From: Vibrio neonatus
Lineage (GTDB): Bacteria > Pseudomonadota > Gammaproteobacteria > Enterobacterales > Vibrionaceae
Length of the DNA stretch: 64,000 nt
Reading direction: 5' to 3'
Assembly: GCF_024346975.1 (NCBI RefSeq)
Contig: NZ_AP024885.1
Location: forward strand, 1,364,001-1,428,000
Below, piece after piece: positions 20,230-29,290 of the stretch (within the stretch, counting starts at the first letter, position 1; each line of letters starts with the position of its first letter). The notes beneath the pieces were generated by a model. That model was not told the DNA's origin. It was given only the letters and a program-made list of their open reading frames with translations, and searched no databases. Made by a program: the position numbers and the translations under genes.

Positions 20230-21090
20230 TTAATCGACGTTAATAATGTCGCATTGAGGGTATTCAAGTAAAAACTCTTGTAGCTTAGTATTTTCTGCAA
20301 GCGCTTCAGTCAGCACAATAGAAGATTTACGCGCTGCATTAGCTTGGGTTAATACTTGAGCTAGCAGTCCTAGCACAGCTTCATTTTGTACATTGTAGCC
20401 AGTAGATACTGCTTCATTATTGCGATCAATACCCAAAGTCAACTGAGTTAGAGAAGCCAAATCCACACACACGCCATCAAAGTATTTCAGCAAACGTTCA
20501 GAAAGAAGTACCGCTGATGGTGTATCCGCGCCAAACAGCACTTTTAAGCCGTTTAATCCACGAGGAAGACCTTGCTCTGCTAATCGGTCGATAACCTTAG
20601 CCGCATCGCTTAGACTGCGTACAAACGGTACTACGACTTCTACGTTAATCTCTTTTTCACGCAGCGCTTTGATAAACTGACATTCCAAAGCAAAACTTGG
20701 CTTGTAAAAATCCGAGGCATAACGAGAAACGCCACGCGCACCTAACATAGGGTTGGTTTCACACTCTTCTAAACTGCCCGCAATAAGCGCCGAGAAAGAA
20801 CTGCTGTCACAGTTGCTCAGTTGTACGCGAACACGTTTGTATTGAGCCAGTTCAAGTTCAGTTGCCGTTTCATTAAGCACTTCTTGATAAAACTCAGTCA
20901 GATCTTGTCCATTGACTACAGCATCCAATGCCATTTGATCAGCATCACTTAGCGTTAAGTCACTACCAATCAGTGCAGGGTGAAAAAACATTCGTTCTTG
21001 AATGACATCACCGATTGACAGTAATACGTGCTCAGCACCCTCATTGCGTTGTTGCAGCGAGTTGCCCAAAAGTAATTCCGAATTTGGCAT
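20230..21090 (-). CDS. Stand-alone degenerate PEP-synthase C-terminal (TIM-barrel) domain protein
   Basis: 286 residues resembling only the C-terminal PEP/pyruvate-binding barrel of phosphoenolpyruvate synthase PpsA. Parallels visible by eye: ETNPMLGARGVSRYASDFYK (PpsA has ENPMLGFRGASRY), SFALECQFIKALRE, VEVVVPFVRSLSDAAKVIDRL, LPRGLNGLKVLFG and YFDGVCVDLASLTQLTLGID. The N-terminal ATP-grasp and phospho-His domains are absent, and in the barrel the catalytic Cys loop (CGQGPS in PpsA) is replaced by VLTEALAEN and the CEIPSN segment by GADTPSA. A PEP synthase reaction is therefore unlikely; a regulatory or scaffold role is only a guess. It is divergent from aroH, which is also near ppsA in E. 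coli. Confidence 0.75.
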   Translation of the reverse strand: MPNSELLLGNSLQQRNEGAEHVLLSIGDVIQERMFFHPALIGSDLTLSDADQMALDAVVNGQDLTEFYQEVLNETATELELAQYKRVRVQLSNCDSSSFSALIAGSLEECETNPMLGARGVSRYASDFYKPSFALECQFIKALREKEINVEVVVPFVRSLSDAAKVIDRLAEQGLPRGLNGLKVLFGADTPSAVLLSERLLKYFDGVCVDLASLTQLTLGIDRNNEAVSTGYNVQNEAVLGLLAQVLTQANAARKSSIVLTEALAENTKLQEFLLEYPQCDIINVD

Positions 21091-21370
21091 TTGCGTCCTA
21101 CCTAGACTCTAGTTGTTATTAAAATCAAAATACCACCACCGATTAATGTTTCAAATAGCCAATTGATAAAATCTGCCAAGAAAATGATCGATTCGAGCTC
21201 TATCCGCTTATCTAGTGTGCAAAAAGGTAAACAACCCTGTTTTAAGAACAAATAATGAACAGTTATTTAGCAATGGTAGTTAATTTTATTGATTTTAAAC
21301 GTTGAAGTTTATTCCAACTGATAATTCCGCTATCTTTAGCACAATTTCGAAAGAAGAAGATCTTAAAATT

Positions 21371-22423
21371 ATGTCACTTAAAACCGATGAATTACGTACC
21401 CAACCTCTTGGGCCAATGCCAACGCCTGCAGAATTATCTAATTTACACCCTCTGACGCCAGAGCTTGCTGTTTCAATTAGAGAATCCCGCCAGCAAATTG
21501 AACGTATTTTAGATGGTGAAGACAAACGATGCCTAGTTATTGTTGGACCTTGTTCAATCCATGATACTGAAGCTGCGCTTGATTACGCTCGCAGACTTGC
21601 CGCGCTACAAGAGCAATATAAAGATCAACTATTTATAGTGATGCGTACCTACTTTGAAAAGCCGCGCACCATCATAGGTTGGAAAGGCTTAATTACTGAT
21701 CCAAATCTGGATGGCTCATACGCCCTTGAAGCAGGCCTACACAAAGCTCGCCAACTGCTGGTCGATATCAATAATCTTGGTCTACCTACCGCCACTGAAT
21801 TTTTGGATATGGTAACCGGACAATACATTACTGACCTTATCTCGTGGGGCGCTATTGGCGCTCGTACTACCGAATCACAAATTCACCGAGAAATGGCTTC
21901 GGCTCTGTCATGCCCTGTAGGCTTTAAAAACGGCACCAACGGTAGCGTAAAAATTGCCATTGATGCAGTGCGTGCTTCAAAAGCATCGCATTACTTCTAT
22001 TCGCCAGATAAAAATGGCCGTATGACGGTATATCGCACATCAGGTAACCCACACGGCCACATTATCTTGCGTGGTGGTGACACTGGCCCTAACTTTGATC
22101 AAGCATCAATAGAAAAAGCCTGCCATGCACTTGGTGAAGTGGGCTTACCGCAACGTTTAATCGTTGATTTTAGCCACGCTAACTGCCAAAAACAGCACCG
22201 CAAACAATTAGACGTTGCCAAAGAGATTGCCTCGCAAATTAAATCGGGCAGTCAATATGTAGCAGGTATCATGGCTGAGAGCTTTATCGAAGAAGGCAAT
22301 CAACCAATGGACGACCTAAACGCATTACAATACGGCAAATCCATTACCGACCCTTGTTTGGGTTGGGAGCACACGATTGAAATGCTTGATATTCTAGCAG
22401 ACGCTGTTAAAACACAACTTTAA
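21371..22423 (+). CDS. aroH: 3-deoxy-7-phosphoheptulonate (DAHP) synthase, class I, AroH-like
   Basis: Condenses PEP and erythrose-4-phosphate, the first step of the shikimate pathway. 350 residues from the ATG at 21371; an in-frame TTG at 21302 would add 23 unlikely residues. Motifs: GPCSIHD, YFEKPRT.GWKGL, WGAIGARTTESQ.HREMASALSCPVGFKNGT, DFSHANCQKQH and a metal-binding Cys near the N-terminus. Sequence details (SPDKNGRMT, GNPHGHI, SITDPCLGWE) are closest to tryptophan-sensitive E. coli AroH rather than AroG or AroF, but the feedback specificity is inferred. No clear TrpR operator was found upstream. yajQ follows after 10 bp. Confidence 0.88.
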   Translation: MSLKTDELRTQPLGPMPTPAELSNLHPLTPELAVSIRESRQQIERILDGEDKRCLVIVGPCSIHDTEAALDYARRLAALQEQYKDQLFIVMRTYFEKPRTIIGWKGLITDPNLDGSYALEAGLHKARQLLVDINNLGLPTATEFLDMVTGQYITDLISWGAIGARTTESQIHREMASALSCPVGFKNGTNGSVKIAIDAVRASKASHYFYSPDKNGRMTVYRTSGNPHGHIILRGGDTGPNFDQASIEKACHALGEVGLPQRLIVDFSHANCQKQHRKQLDVAKEIASQIKSGSQYVAGIMAESFIEEGNQPMDDLNALQYGKSITDPCLGWEHTIEMLDILADAVKTQL

Positions 22424-22433
22424 GGAGAATTAG

Positions 22434-22916
22434 ATGCCTTCATTTGACATTGTTTCCGAAGTCGAAACCGTCGACATTCGTCACGCGGTAGAAAATGCAA
22501 ACCGTGAAATCGCTACCCGTTTTGATTTTAGGGGTGTTCAAGCCAGTTTTGAATATAAAGACGAAACTGTAAAACTCAGCGCTGAAGCGGATTTTCAATT
22601 AAAACAAATGCGCGACATTTTACGTGGCAACCTGACTAAGCGCAGTGTTGACGTAAACACTATGGATGCGCAAAAACCTGATGCGTCAGGTAAAAACTGG
22701 TATCAAACGGTTCTCTTTAAACAAGGCATTGATAAAGAGATGGCTAAGAAATTAGTGAAAACCATCAAAGATGCTAAGTTGAAAGTACAAGCCAGCATTC
22801 AAGGCGAAAAAGTGCGTATCACAGGTAAAAAGCGTGACGATTTACAATCGGCTATCGCATTAATTAAAAGCTCGGATTTGGGACAACCTTTCCAATACGA
22901 AAACTTTAGAGACTAA
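22434..22916 (+). CDS. yajQ: YajQ family nucleotide-binding protein
   Basis: 160-residue cytoplasmic protein of the UPF0234 family. It has two ferredoxin-like halves: the start [21 protein letters not shown], then [14 protein letters not shown], and the C-terminal [18 protein letters not shown]...[10 protein letters not shown]. Relatives bind cyclic di-GMP in Xanthomonas and Pseudomonas; this was not tested here. ATG at 22434 with AAGGAG upstream, ten bases past the aroH stop, so it is probably co-transcribed with aroH. It ends at a strong hairpin. Confidence 0.93.
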   Translation: MPSFDIVSEVETVDIRHAVENANREIATRFDFRGVQASFEYKDETVKLSAEADFQLKQMRDILRGNLTKRSVDVNTMDAQKPDASGKNWYQTVLFKQGIDKEMAKKLVKTIKDAKLKVQASIQGEKVRITGKKRDDLQSAIALIKSSDLGQPFQYENFRD

Positions 22917-22943
22917 CTCTAAAATTTACGGCGCTTTAAAAGA

Positions 22944-22973
22944 AAAACGAGGGAAATTAATCCCTCGTTTTTT
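22944..22973. terminator. Bidirectional terminator between yajQ and trxC
   Basis: AAAACGAGGGA (22944-22954) pairs with TCCCTCGTTTT (22961-22971), with T after and A before. It serves yajQ on the plus strand and can serve trxC on the minus strand. Just beyond it, 22981-23020, a 16-nt unit (TTTTTTGTATCGGCTA) is repeated twice. Confidence 0.85.
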
Positions 22974-23028
22974 ATGCCTGCTATTTTTTGTATCGGCTAT
23001 TTTTTTGTATCGGCTACGGCATTGTTAT

Positions 23029-23463
23029 TTAATTATTAATAGCTTGATTAAGCCACTGCTCAAATTGAGATTTAGGTAGAGCGCGGTTCACTGAATCTAC
23101 TACTTTGCCTTCTTTAAAGACCATGACCGTAGGAATACTGCGGATCCCATATTGCGCGCCCAATGCTTGCTGAGATTCCGTATCGATTTTAACAAAGCGT
23201 AATTGCCCTGCTTGCTCAGTTGCAACCGCTGAGAACACAGGCGCAAAGCCGACACATGGATTGCACCAAGGTGCCCAGAAATCCACTACAACGGGCACTT
23301 TACTATTGATCAGCGTGGCAAAATTATCACTGGTGCCTTCAATCGGTGCCCCGTCAAGCAGTTGGGTTTGGCATTTTCCGCAATTTGGGCTCTCAGAGAC
23401 TCGCTCTGTTGGAACGCGGTTTAAACCATGACACGATGGACAACGAGTTTTAAACGATGACAT
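23029..23463 (-). CDS. trxC: Thioredoxin 2 (zinc-finger thioredoxin)
   Basis: Cytoplasmic disulfide reductase, 144 residues. An N-terminal zinc-binding segment carries two Cys pairs (CPSC and CGKC), followed by the thioredoxin fold with the active site in VVDFWAPWCNPCVGFAPVF near residues 65-70. The active site is CNPC rather than the usual CGPC, a change expected to shift redox potential or partner choice. The cis-Pro loop (GIRSIPTVMVF) is normal. It lies 47 bp downstream of the siroheme-synthase-like gene on the same strand, and they may share a transcript. Confidence 0.94.
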   Translation of the reverse strand: MSSFKTRCPSCHGLNRVPTERVSESPNCGKCQTQLLDGAPIEGTSDNFATLINSKVPVVVDFWAPWCNPCVGFAPVFSAVATEQAGQLRFVKIDTESQQALGAQYGIRSIPTVMVFKEGKVVDSVNRALPKSQFEQWLNQAINN

Positions 23464-23510
23464 ATTTTCCTCGATTGGTTATTTTTCTGGTTAACAGTGC
23501 AACAGTAAAC

Positions 23511-24473
23511 TTACTTTTGTTCTAGTGGCTGACGAGCATAAGAGAGTACCTCAACAGTGCCACAGCACAGTGATAATTCAGACTGTAAAGCTTTGCTCAT
23601 AGACGGCAATAACACCACTACCGCACTGTTATTTTTTTGCTCTTTTTCTAACAACACTTTGAGCTCCGACACCTCTTTCCAACTCTCACGCTGCGCATCA
23701 CGCCGACAACTGTCTATATGTACAGTATCTATGAATTGATGATACAAGACCATTTCTGATGCCTGCATCAGGCGCAGTGCTTTTAAGGTTAGCATTTCAA
23801 AGTCGTTGCCCGTTTCAATCCAAGTGACCGAATAAGCAGGTTCAAAATTGTGCTCGTCGAGCATTTGTTCGTAACACGATTGCAGTGAATGAGTCGAGGT
23901 CGCCACCTTTACCCTTTTATCTTCGAAAAAGCATTCCCAAAACAAACGTCTTTGAGTGACATCGGATAATTTGGATTTAATATCATTGCGTTTACTGGTG
24001 GCAAAATCGGCCAGTAAACCCAGGTTTTGTGGCAATACAGCCTCAAAAGTACGTCTTAAATTACGGATAAGAACTGGAGAGCCGCCGCCACTAGAGAAGG
24101 CAACTTGTATTCGTCCTCTGGTGATCATTGAAGGGGTAATGAAATCACAATGCTCAGTGTCGTCCACAACATTAACCATAATACCGGCTAATTTGGCGTC
24201 ACGATGCACGCGATGGTTAAGTTCAGGGTTATCTGTGGTCGCCCAAATTTGCACAAACTCATCAATTAAATGCTCTTGATAAAAGCCTTTGATCCAACTG
24301 ATTTTCTTATCTTGCGCTAATGTCGCTAAAAACGGCTCAAGCCTTGGAGATACCACAGAAACATACGCTCCAGCCTTCAACAAACTTTCAATTTTTCGAC
24401 TGGCGACTTCCCCACCACCAACCACCAGCACCGGCTTATGAAGCAAATCGTAATATAGAGGGAAATAACGCAT
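23511..24473 (-). CDS. Siroheme synthase-like protein: precorrin-2 dehydrogenase/ferrochelatase with a vestigial C-terminus
   Basis: 320 residues. The N-terminal part (about 1-205) matches CysG-A: NAD site VLVVGGGEVASRKIESLL, then ATTDNPELNHRVHRDA, VNVVDDTEHCDFITPSM and the SSGGGSPVLIRNLRR active-site loop. It should oxidise precorrin-2 and insert iron, making siroheme for sulfite or nitrite reductase. CysG-B (uroporphyrinogen methyltransferase) normally adds about 250 residues; here only about 110 remain, with a recognisable start (IETGNDFEMLTLKALRLMQASEMVLYHQFI) but without the later SAM-binding motifs. The methyltransferase must then be supplied by another gene. No frameshift is visible; the stop follows LEQK. 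Confidence 0.85.
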   Translation of the reverse strand: MRYFPLYYDLLHKPVLVVGGGEVASRKIESLLKAGAYVSVVSPRLEPFLATLAQDKKISWIKGFYQEHLIDEFVQIWATTDNPELNHRVHRDAKLAGIMVNVVDDTEHCDFITPSMITRGRIQVAFSSGGGSPVLIRNLRRTFEAVLPQNLGLLADFATSKRNDIKSKLSDVTQRRLFWECFFEDKRVKVATSTHSLQSCYEQMLDEHNFEPAYSVTWIETGNDFEMLTLKALRLMQASEMVLYHQFIDTVHIDSCRRDAQRESWKEVSELKVLLEKEQKNNSAVVVLLPSMSKALQSELSLCCGTVEVLSYARQPLEQK

Positions 24474-24915
24474 TTTCGTCCTTTTCTTTTAACAAAATCA
24501 TCCGTTGAAATTCACTAAATTGGTGCAGTACATTGCCAGCAAAAACTTTCACTTAGCTAATTACTCTGATATTCACCTAAAAATAGTGAATCTAACAGGT
24601 GTTGACCATTAAGATAGTAATAACAACTGCCTTTATGAAATATCACATGTAATCTAACTGATTAACCAAAGTTAAACAATGTTGCACTATTTACAAACTA
24701 GCAACATTTAGTCATTCTAGAGTAGTGAATTAGGTGTACCTCATAATTTGCAATTAATTGAGATACTTAGAAACCTAAACTACTTTGTATTAGGGCAAGG
24801 AAAATATGCCCCAATTTGGTGATTCATACAATCGATTTTACATTCAATGTAAAGATGCAAACCACGATGAATCATGCATCACCACCCATGGACTATACAG
24901 AAAGGAAACAAATAG
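24474..24915. other. Intergenic region upstream of aapJ
   Basis: 442 bp, AT-rich, between the divergent siroheme-synthase-like gene and aapJ. Apart from the nested inverted repeats at 24820-24874 nothing specific was recognised. The promoters of both genes must lie here. Confidence 0.5.
24820..24874 (+). promoter_or_regulatory. Nested inverted repeats just upstream of aapJ
   Basis: The outer arms TGATTCAT (24820-24827) and ATGAATCA (24867-24874) flank an inner perfect 17-bp palindrome TTTACATTCAATGTAAA (24837-24853). Both are centred near 24846, about 70 bp before the start codon. It could be a paired operator, or a hairpin in the leader RNA; the regulator is unknown. Confidence 0.5.
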
Positions 24916-25944
24916 ATGGCGAATAAACTCACAATTCTAGCTTCCGTAGTAGCTGCTTCAACTGCTGTAATGGCCACTTCAGCCTCAGCAGCCGATAGCA
25001 CGCTAGACAAAGTTTTAGCATCTGGCTCACTCACCTGTGGTGTGAGTACTGGCCTGCCAGGCTTTTCTAACCCTAACTCTAAGGGACAATGGGAAGGGAT
25101 TGATGTTGAATATTGTCAAGCAGTGGCAGCTGCTGTGCTTGGTGACAAAACAAAAGTGAAATATGTTCCTCTAACCGCGAAAGAGCGTTTCACTGCCCTA
25201 CAATCTGGTGAAATTGATGTATTGTCACGTAACACTACGTGGACACAACATCGTGATACCGCGCTTGGTCTGAACTTCGTCGGCGTAAACTACTACGATG
25301 GACAAGGCTTTATGGTTAAAAAAGACCTAGGCGTAATGAGCGCTAAAGAACTCGACGGCGCGGCTGTTTGTGTTCAATCAGGTACTACAACAGAGCTAAA
25401 CCTTGCCGATTACTTCCGCGCTAGTGGCATGAAATACAAGCCAGTGGTATTTGATACAGCGGCACAAACATCAGCAGGTTTCGACGCTGGTCGCTGTGAC
25501 GTACTTACCACTGACCAATCTGGACTTTACGCGCTGCGCCTAAATCTTAAAGACCCTTCTTCTGCGGTCGTATTGCCAGAAATCATTTCTAAAGAGCCTC
25601 TAGGCCCGGTTGTTCGTCAAGGCGACGACAAGTGGTTTAACGTGGCGAAATGGACACTAAATGCGATGATCAATGCCGAAGAATATGGCATCACATCGAA
25701 AAATGCCGATGAAATGTTGAAATCATCAGATCCAAACGTAAAACGTATTCTAGGCGTTGATGGACCAAAAGGTACTGCTTTAGGTCTTAAAGACGACTGG
25801 GGCTACCAAGTCATTAAACAAGTGGGTAACTACGGTGAGAGTTTTGAGCGCACTGTTGGTACAGGTTCACCTCTACAAATTACTCGTGGTGTAAACGCAC
25901 TATGGAATGCAGGTGGCTTTATGTACGCGCCTCCAATGCGCTAA
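24916..25944 (+). CDS. aapJ: Polar/general amino-acid ABC transporter substrate-binding protein
   Basis: Periplasmic receptor (family 3 solute-binding protein), 342 residues, with signal peptide ending SASAADS. Visible motifs: CGVSTGLPGFSNP, GIDVEYCQAVAAAVLGD, FTALQSGEIDVLSRNTTWT and DVLTTDQSGLYALR, all typical of AapJ/BztA-type receptors for glutamate, aspartate and other L-amino acids. ATG at 24916 with AAAGGAAA upstream. First gene of the aapJQMP operon. Confidence 0.93.
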   Translation: MANKLTILASVVAASTAVMATSASAADSTLDKVLASGSLTCGVSTGLPGFSNPNSKGQWEGIDVEYCQAVAAAVLGDKTKVKYVPLTAKERFTALQSGEIDVLSRNTTWTQHRDTALGLNFVGVNYYDGQGFMVKKDLGVMSAKELDGAAVCVQSGTTTELNLADYFRASGMKYKPVVFDTAAQTSAGFDAGRCDVLTTDQSGLYALRLNLKDPSSAVVLPEIISKEPLGPVVRQGDDKWFNVAKWTLNAMINAEEYGITSKNADEMLKSSDPNVKRILGVDGPKGTALGLKDDWGYQVIKQVGNYGESFERTVGTGSPLQITRGVNALWNAGGFMYAPPMR

Positions 25945-26015
25945 TCCTGTCTTTGTAACCTAAGGGTGGCCTCGCCGCCCTTTTGTTTAAATGGATTTAA
26001 TTAAAGGTTAGTTGT

Positions 26016-27218
26016 ATGACCCCACCAAAAATAACCCCAACTGAACCCAGTTCAGGAAACAAGAGCTCAAACCTTCTGTATAACCCGACCTTTCGCGCCG
26101 TCGCCTTTCAGGTCATCGCTGTATTAGGTCTAGTTTGGTTTTTCTACACCATTGTCAACAATGCTCTGAGCAACCTTGACGCACGTGGTATTGCAACCGG
26201 ATTCGATTTTCTTTCCAAAGAAGCCGGATTTGGTATTGGTCTTCACCTTGTCGATTACGATGAAACGTACAGTTATGGACGCACTTTCGTCGTCGGTCTA
26301 TTAAATACTGCGCTAGTTTCAGCGTTAGGTATTGTATTTGCAACCATCCTTGGCTTTATCATGGGTATTGCCCGCTTATCCAGTAACTGGTTGGTCAGTC
26401 GCCTAGCGGCAATTTACATTGAAGTGTTCCGTAATATCCCGCTATTACTGCAAATTTTCTTCTGGTATTTTGCGGTATTGCAGGCACTGCCTTCTCCACG
26501 TCAAAGTTTAAGTTTAGGTGAAGCGGTCTTTTTGAACGTTCGCGGCCTATTTTTCCCCGCGCCCGTGTTTAATGAAGGCAGTTCATTGGTGGTCGCAGCC
26601 TTTGCCTTGGCCGTTATAGCCTCAGTAGTGATTGCTATTTGGGCGAAAAACAAACAAAAACTCACCGGACAACAAACACCTGTTGGTCGTATCTCCCTTG
26701 CTTTAATCCTTGGCCTAACCGCTATTACCTACTTTATGACAGGTATACCTATCACCGCTGAGTTCCCCGAATTAAAAGGGTTTAACTTCAGAGGTGGCAT
26801 AAGCATTATTCCTGAATTAGCGGCATTAACGTTAGCACTGAGTATTTATACAGCCTCATTTATCGCGGAGATTGTGCGCTCAGGTATTAACGCTGTTAGT
26901 CATGGGCAAACGGAAGCGGCAATGTCATTAGGTTTACCTCGCAGTCGCACTTTGCGCCTAGTGGTCATTCCTCAAGCACTGCGAATCATTATTCCGCCTT
27001 TAACCAGTCAATACTTGAACTTGACCAAAAACTCCTCCCTTGCGATGGCCATTGGTTACCCTGATTTGGTATCGGTTTTTGCCGGTACAACGTTAAACCA
27101 AACCGGACAAGCGATAGAGATTATTGCAATGACAATGGGCGTTTACCTCACCTTGAGTCTGCTCACTTCTCTTGTGATGAATATCTACAACAAGAAAGTT
27201 GCATTGGTGGAGAGATAA
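26016..27218 (+). CDS. aapQ: Amino-acid ABC transporter permease AapQ
   Basis: Inner-membrane permease, 400 residues, with an N-terminal membrane segment (VAFQVIAVLGLVWFFYT) and the HisMQ-type transmembrane region. The ABC-coupling loop has the EAA-type motif EAAMSLGLPRSRTLRLVVIPQAL. The long insertion between the first and later segments (about residues 150-250) is characteristic of AapQ/BztB rather than shorter HisQ-type permeases. Its stop codon is one base before the aapM start, so translation is coupled. Confidence 0.92.
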   Translation: MTPPKITPTEPSSGNKSSNLLYNPTFRAVAFQVIAVLGLVWFFYTIVNNALSNLDARGIATGFDFLSKEAGFGIGLHLVDYDETYSYGRTFVVGLLNTALVSALGIVFATILGFIMGIARLSSNWLVSRLAAIYIEVFRNIPLLLQIFFWYFAVLQALPSPRQSLSLGEAVFLNVRGLFFPAPVFNEGSSLVVAAFALAVIASVVIAIWAKNKQKLTGQQTPVGRISLALILGLTAITYFMTGIPITAEFPELKGFNFRGGISIIPELAALTLALSIYTASFIAEIVRSGINAVSHGQTEAAMSLGLPRSRTLRLVVIPQALRIIIPPLTSQYLNLTKNSSLAMAIGYPDLVSVFAGTTLNQTGQAIEIIAMTMGVYLTLSLLTSLVMNIYNKKVALVER

Positions 27219-27219
27219 T

Positions 27220-28317
27220 ATGAGTACACATCAATTTCAACCCGATCTACCACCACCGTCAAACTCTGTCGGTGTCGTGGGGTGGATGAAGAAAAATCTG
27301 TTTAGTACCCCGCTAAACTCGATTGTTTCTATTATTTTGGCCTATATCGCGTTTCTGTTAATCAGCCAGACCATCAGTTGGGCGTTTATCAATGCCGATT
27401 GGATTGGCACAACCCGTGATGACTGTACCAGTGCAGGCGCATGTTGGGTGTTTATTAGTGTTCGCTGGGAGCAGTTCATGTATGGGTTTTACCCAGAAGC
27501 TGAATTGTGGCGCCCACGCCTATTTTACGCCACATTGGCGATATTCATTGCGGCGTTAATGTATGAAAAGACTCCGAAACGCACTTGGATATGGCTGTTT
27601 TTCGTCAATATCTATCCATTTATTATTGCCGCTTTATTGTACGGCGGTGTATTTGGCTTAGAAGTCGTTGAAACCCATAAATGGGGTGGCTTGTTAGTTA
27701 CACTGATTATCGCTTTAGTCGGTATCGTGGTATCACTGCCTATCGGGGTGATATTAGCCCTAGGTCGACGCTCTGAAATGCCTATCATACGCAGTATGTG
27801 TACGGTATATATCGAAGTGTGGCGTGGCGTACCATTGATTACCGTACTCTTTATGGCCTCAGTCATGTTGCCACTGTTTCTTTCAGAGGGTATGCAAACC
27901 GATAAGCTCATTCGTGCTTTGGTGGGTGTGGTGTTATTTAGCGCCGCTTATATGGCAGAAGTGGTTCGCGGCGGCTTGCAAGCAATCCCAAGCGGACAAT
28001 ATGAAGCCGCAGACGCGTTAGGGCTCTCATATTGGAAGAAAATGCGTTTAATCATTCTTCCACAAGCGCTTAAAATCACCATTCCATCGATTGTGAATAC
28101 TTTTATTGGCTTATTTAAAGACACCAGTTTAGTACTCATTATCGGTATGTTTGATGTACTGGGTATTGGTCAATCAGCGAATACTGACCCTGAATGGCTA
28201 GGTTTTGCTATCGAAAGTTATGTATTTGTCGCGTTAGTGTTCTGGGTATTTTGTTTTGGCATGTCGAGGTATTCGATATGGCTAGAGAACAAACTTCACA
28301 CCGGTCACAAACGATAA
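27220..28317 (+). CDS. aapM: Amino-acid ABC transporter permease AapM
   Basis: Second permease, 365 residues from the ATG at 27220. This start is chosen for the GGTGGAGAG ribosome site; a TTG seven codons earlier would overlap aapQ. Several membrane segments; the EAA loop reads [24 protein letters not shown]. It forms a heterodimer with AapQ. The ATP-binding gene follows after 16 bp. Confidence 0.93.
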   Translation: MSTHQFQPDLPPPSNSVGVVGWMKKNLFSTPLNSIVSIILAYIAFLLISQTISWAFINADWIGTTRDDCTSAGACWVFISVRWEQFMYGFYPEAELWRPRLFYATLAIFIAALMYEKTPKRTWIWLFFVNIYPFIIAALLYGGVFGLEVVETHKWGGLLVTLIIALVGIVVSLPIGVILALGRRSEMPIIRSMCTVYIEVWRGVPLITVLFMASVMLPLFLSEGMQTDKLIRALVGVVLFSAAYMAEVVRGGLQAIPSGQYEAADALGLSYWKKMRLIILPQALKITIPSIVNTFIGLFKDTSLVLIIGMFDVLGIGQSANTDPEWLGFAIESYVFVALVFWVFCFGMSRYSIWLENKLHTGHKR

Positions 28318-28333
28318 TTATCAAGGACGTATT

Positions 28334-29083
28334 ATGACGCAACAACAAGATTACATGATCCAATTAGAGGACATGAACAAGTGGTACGGTGAGTTTCACG
28401 TGCTAAAGAACATCAACCTAAGCGTTAAAAAAGGCGAAAAGATCGTAATTTGTGGCCCTTCTGGATCAGGTAAATCAACGATGATTCGTTGTATTAACCG
28501 TTTGGAAGAGCATCAAAAAGGCCATATTTTTGTCTCTGGTACTGAACTGACTGAAGATCTTAAAAACATCGAAGCGGTTCGCCGAGAAGTGGGTATGTGT
28601 TTTCAGCACTTCAACTTATTCCCGCACCTAACTGTGCTAGAAAACTGCACTCTTGCGCCAATTTGGGTGAAAAAAATGCCTAAAGAAGAAGCCGATGCCG
28701 TGGCGATGAAGTATTTAGAGCGCGTTAAGATCCCAGATCAAGCGGATAAATACCCAGGCCAATTGTCTGGTGGACAACAGCAACGTGTGGCGATTGCACG
28801 CTCTTTGTGTATGAACCCTCAAGTGATGCTGTTTGATGAGCCAACCTCGGCACTCGACCCTGAAATGGTACGTGAAGTACTAGATGTAATGGTTGAGCTC
28901 GCTGATGAAGGGATGACCATGCTGTGTGTGACCCATGAAATGGGCTTTGCCAAAGAGGTGGCCGATAGAGTGATCTTTATGGATGCAGGTGAAATCATTG
29001 AAGAAAATAATCCAATCGATTTCTTTGAAAACCCGCAGTCAGATCGCACTCAGAACTTCTTATCGCAAATATTGCACCACTAA
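28334..29083 (+). CDS. aapP: Amino-acid ABC transporter ATP-binding protein AapP
   Basis: 249-residue ATPase. Walker [10 protein letters not shown] near residue 39, Q-loop [12 protein letters not shown], signature [15 protein letters not shown] and Walker [13 protein letters not shown] are followed by the H-loop ([15 protein letters not shown]). It energises uptake through AapQM. It is the last gene of the operon and is followed by a terminator. Confidence 0.95.
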   Translation: MTQQQDYMIQLEDMNKWYGEFHVLKNINLSVKKGEKIVICGPSGSGKSTMIRCINRLEEHQKGHIFVSGTELTEDLKNIEAVRREVGMCFQHFNLFPHLTVLENCTLAPIWVKKMPKEEADAVAMKYLERVKIPDQADKYPGQLSGGQQQRVAIARSLCMNPQVMLFDEPTSALDPEMVREVLDVMVELADEGMTMLCVTHEMGFAKEVADRVIFMDAGEIIEENNPIDFFENPQSDRTQNFLSQILHH

Positions 29084-29104
29084 TTCAATATTTGACGTAA
29101 AATA

Positions 29105-29129
29105 AAGGGTAGCACTGCTGCCCTTTTTT
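29105..29129 (+). terminator. Terminator of the aapJQMP operon
   Basis: AAGGGTAGC pairs with GCTGCCCTT (one G-U pair), a 3-nt loop, then six T. It lies 22 bp after the aapP stop. Confidence 0.85.
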
Positions 29130-29290
29130 ACGTGAATAGAGAAACCGTTTACCGTTAGTTACACTTTACGGTTCACTCGGTAACACAATTTGCTTACTAT
29201 CAGGGTGGCGTAGGCGAACGCTGTACTTGAAAAATTGAACTTTTCGCCACATATATATACTAATTATTTAAAGGTCTTTTGAGGAACACT

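Noticed and set aside
21302..21370. Upstream TTG start for aroH
   Set aside because: It adds 23 residues absent from AroH relatives. The ATG at 21371 gives the usual length.
21091..21370. TrpR operator upstream of aroH
   Set aside because: No sequence close to the CTAGTTAACTAG-type consensus was found in the divergent region.
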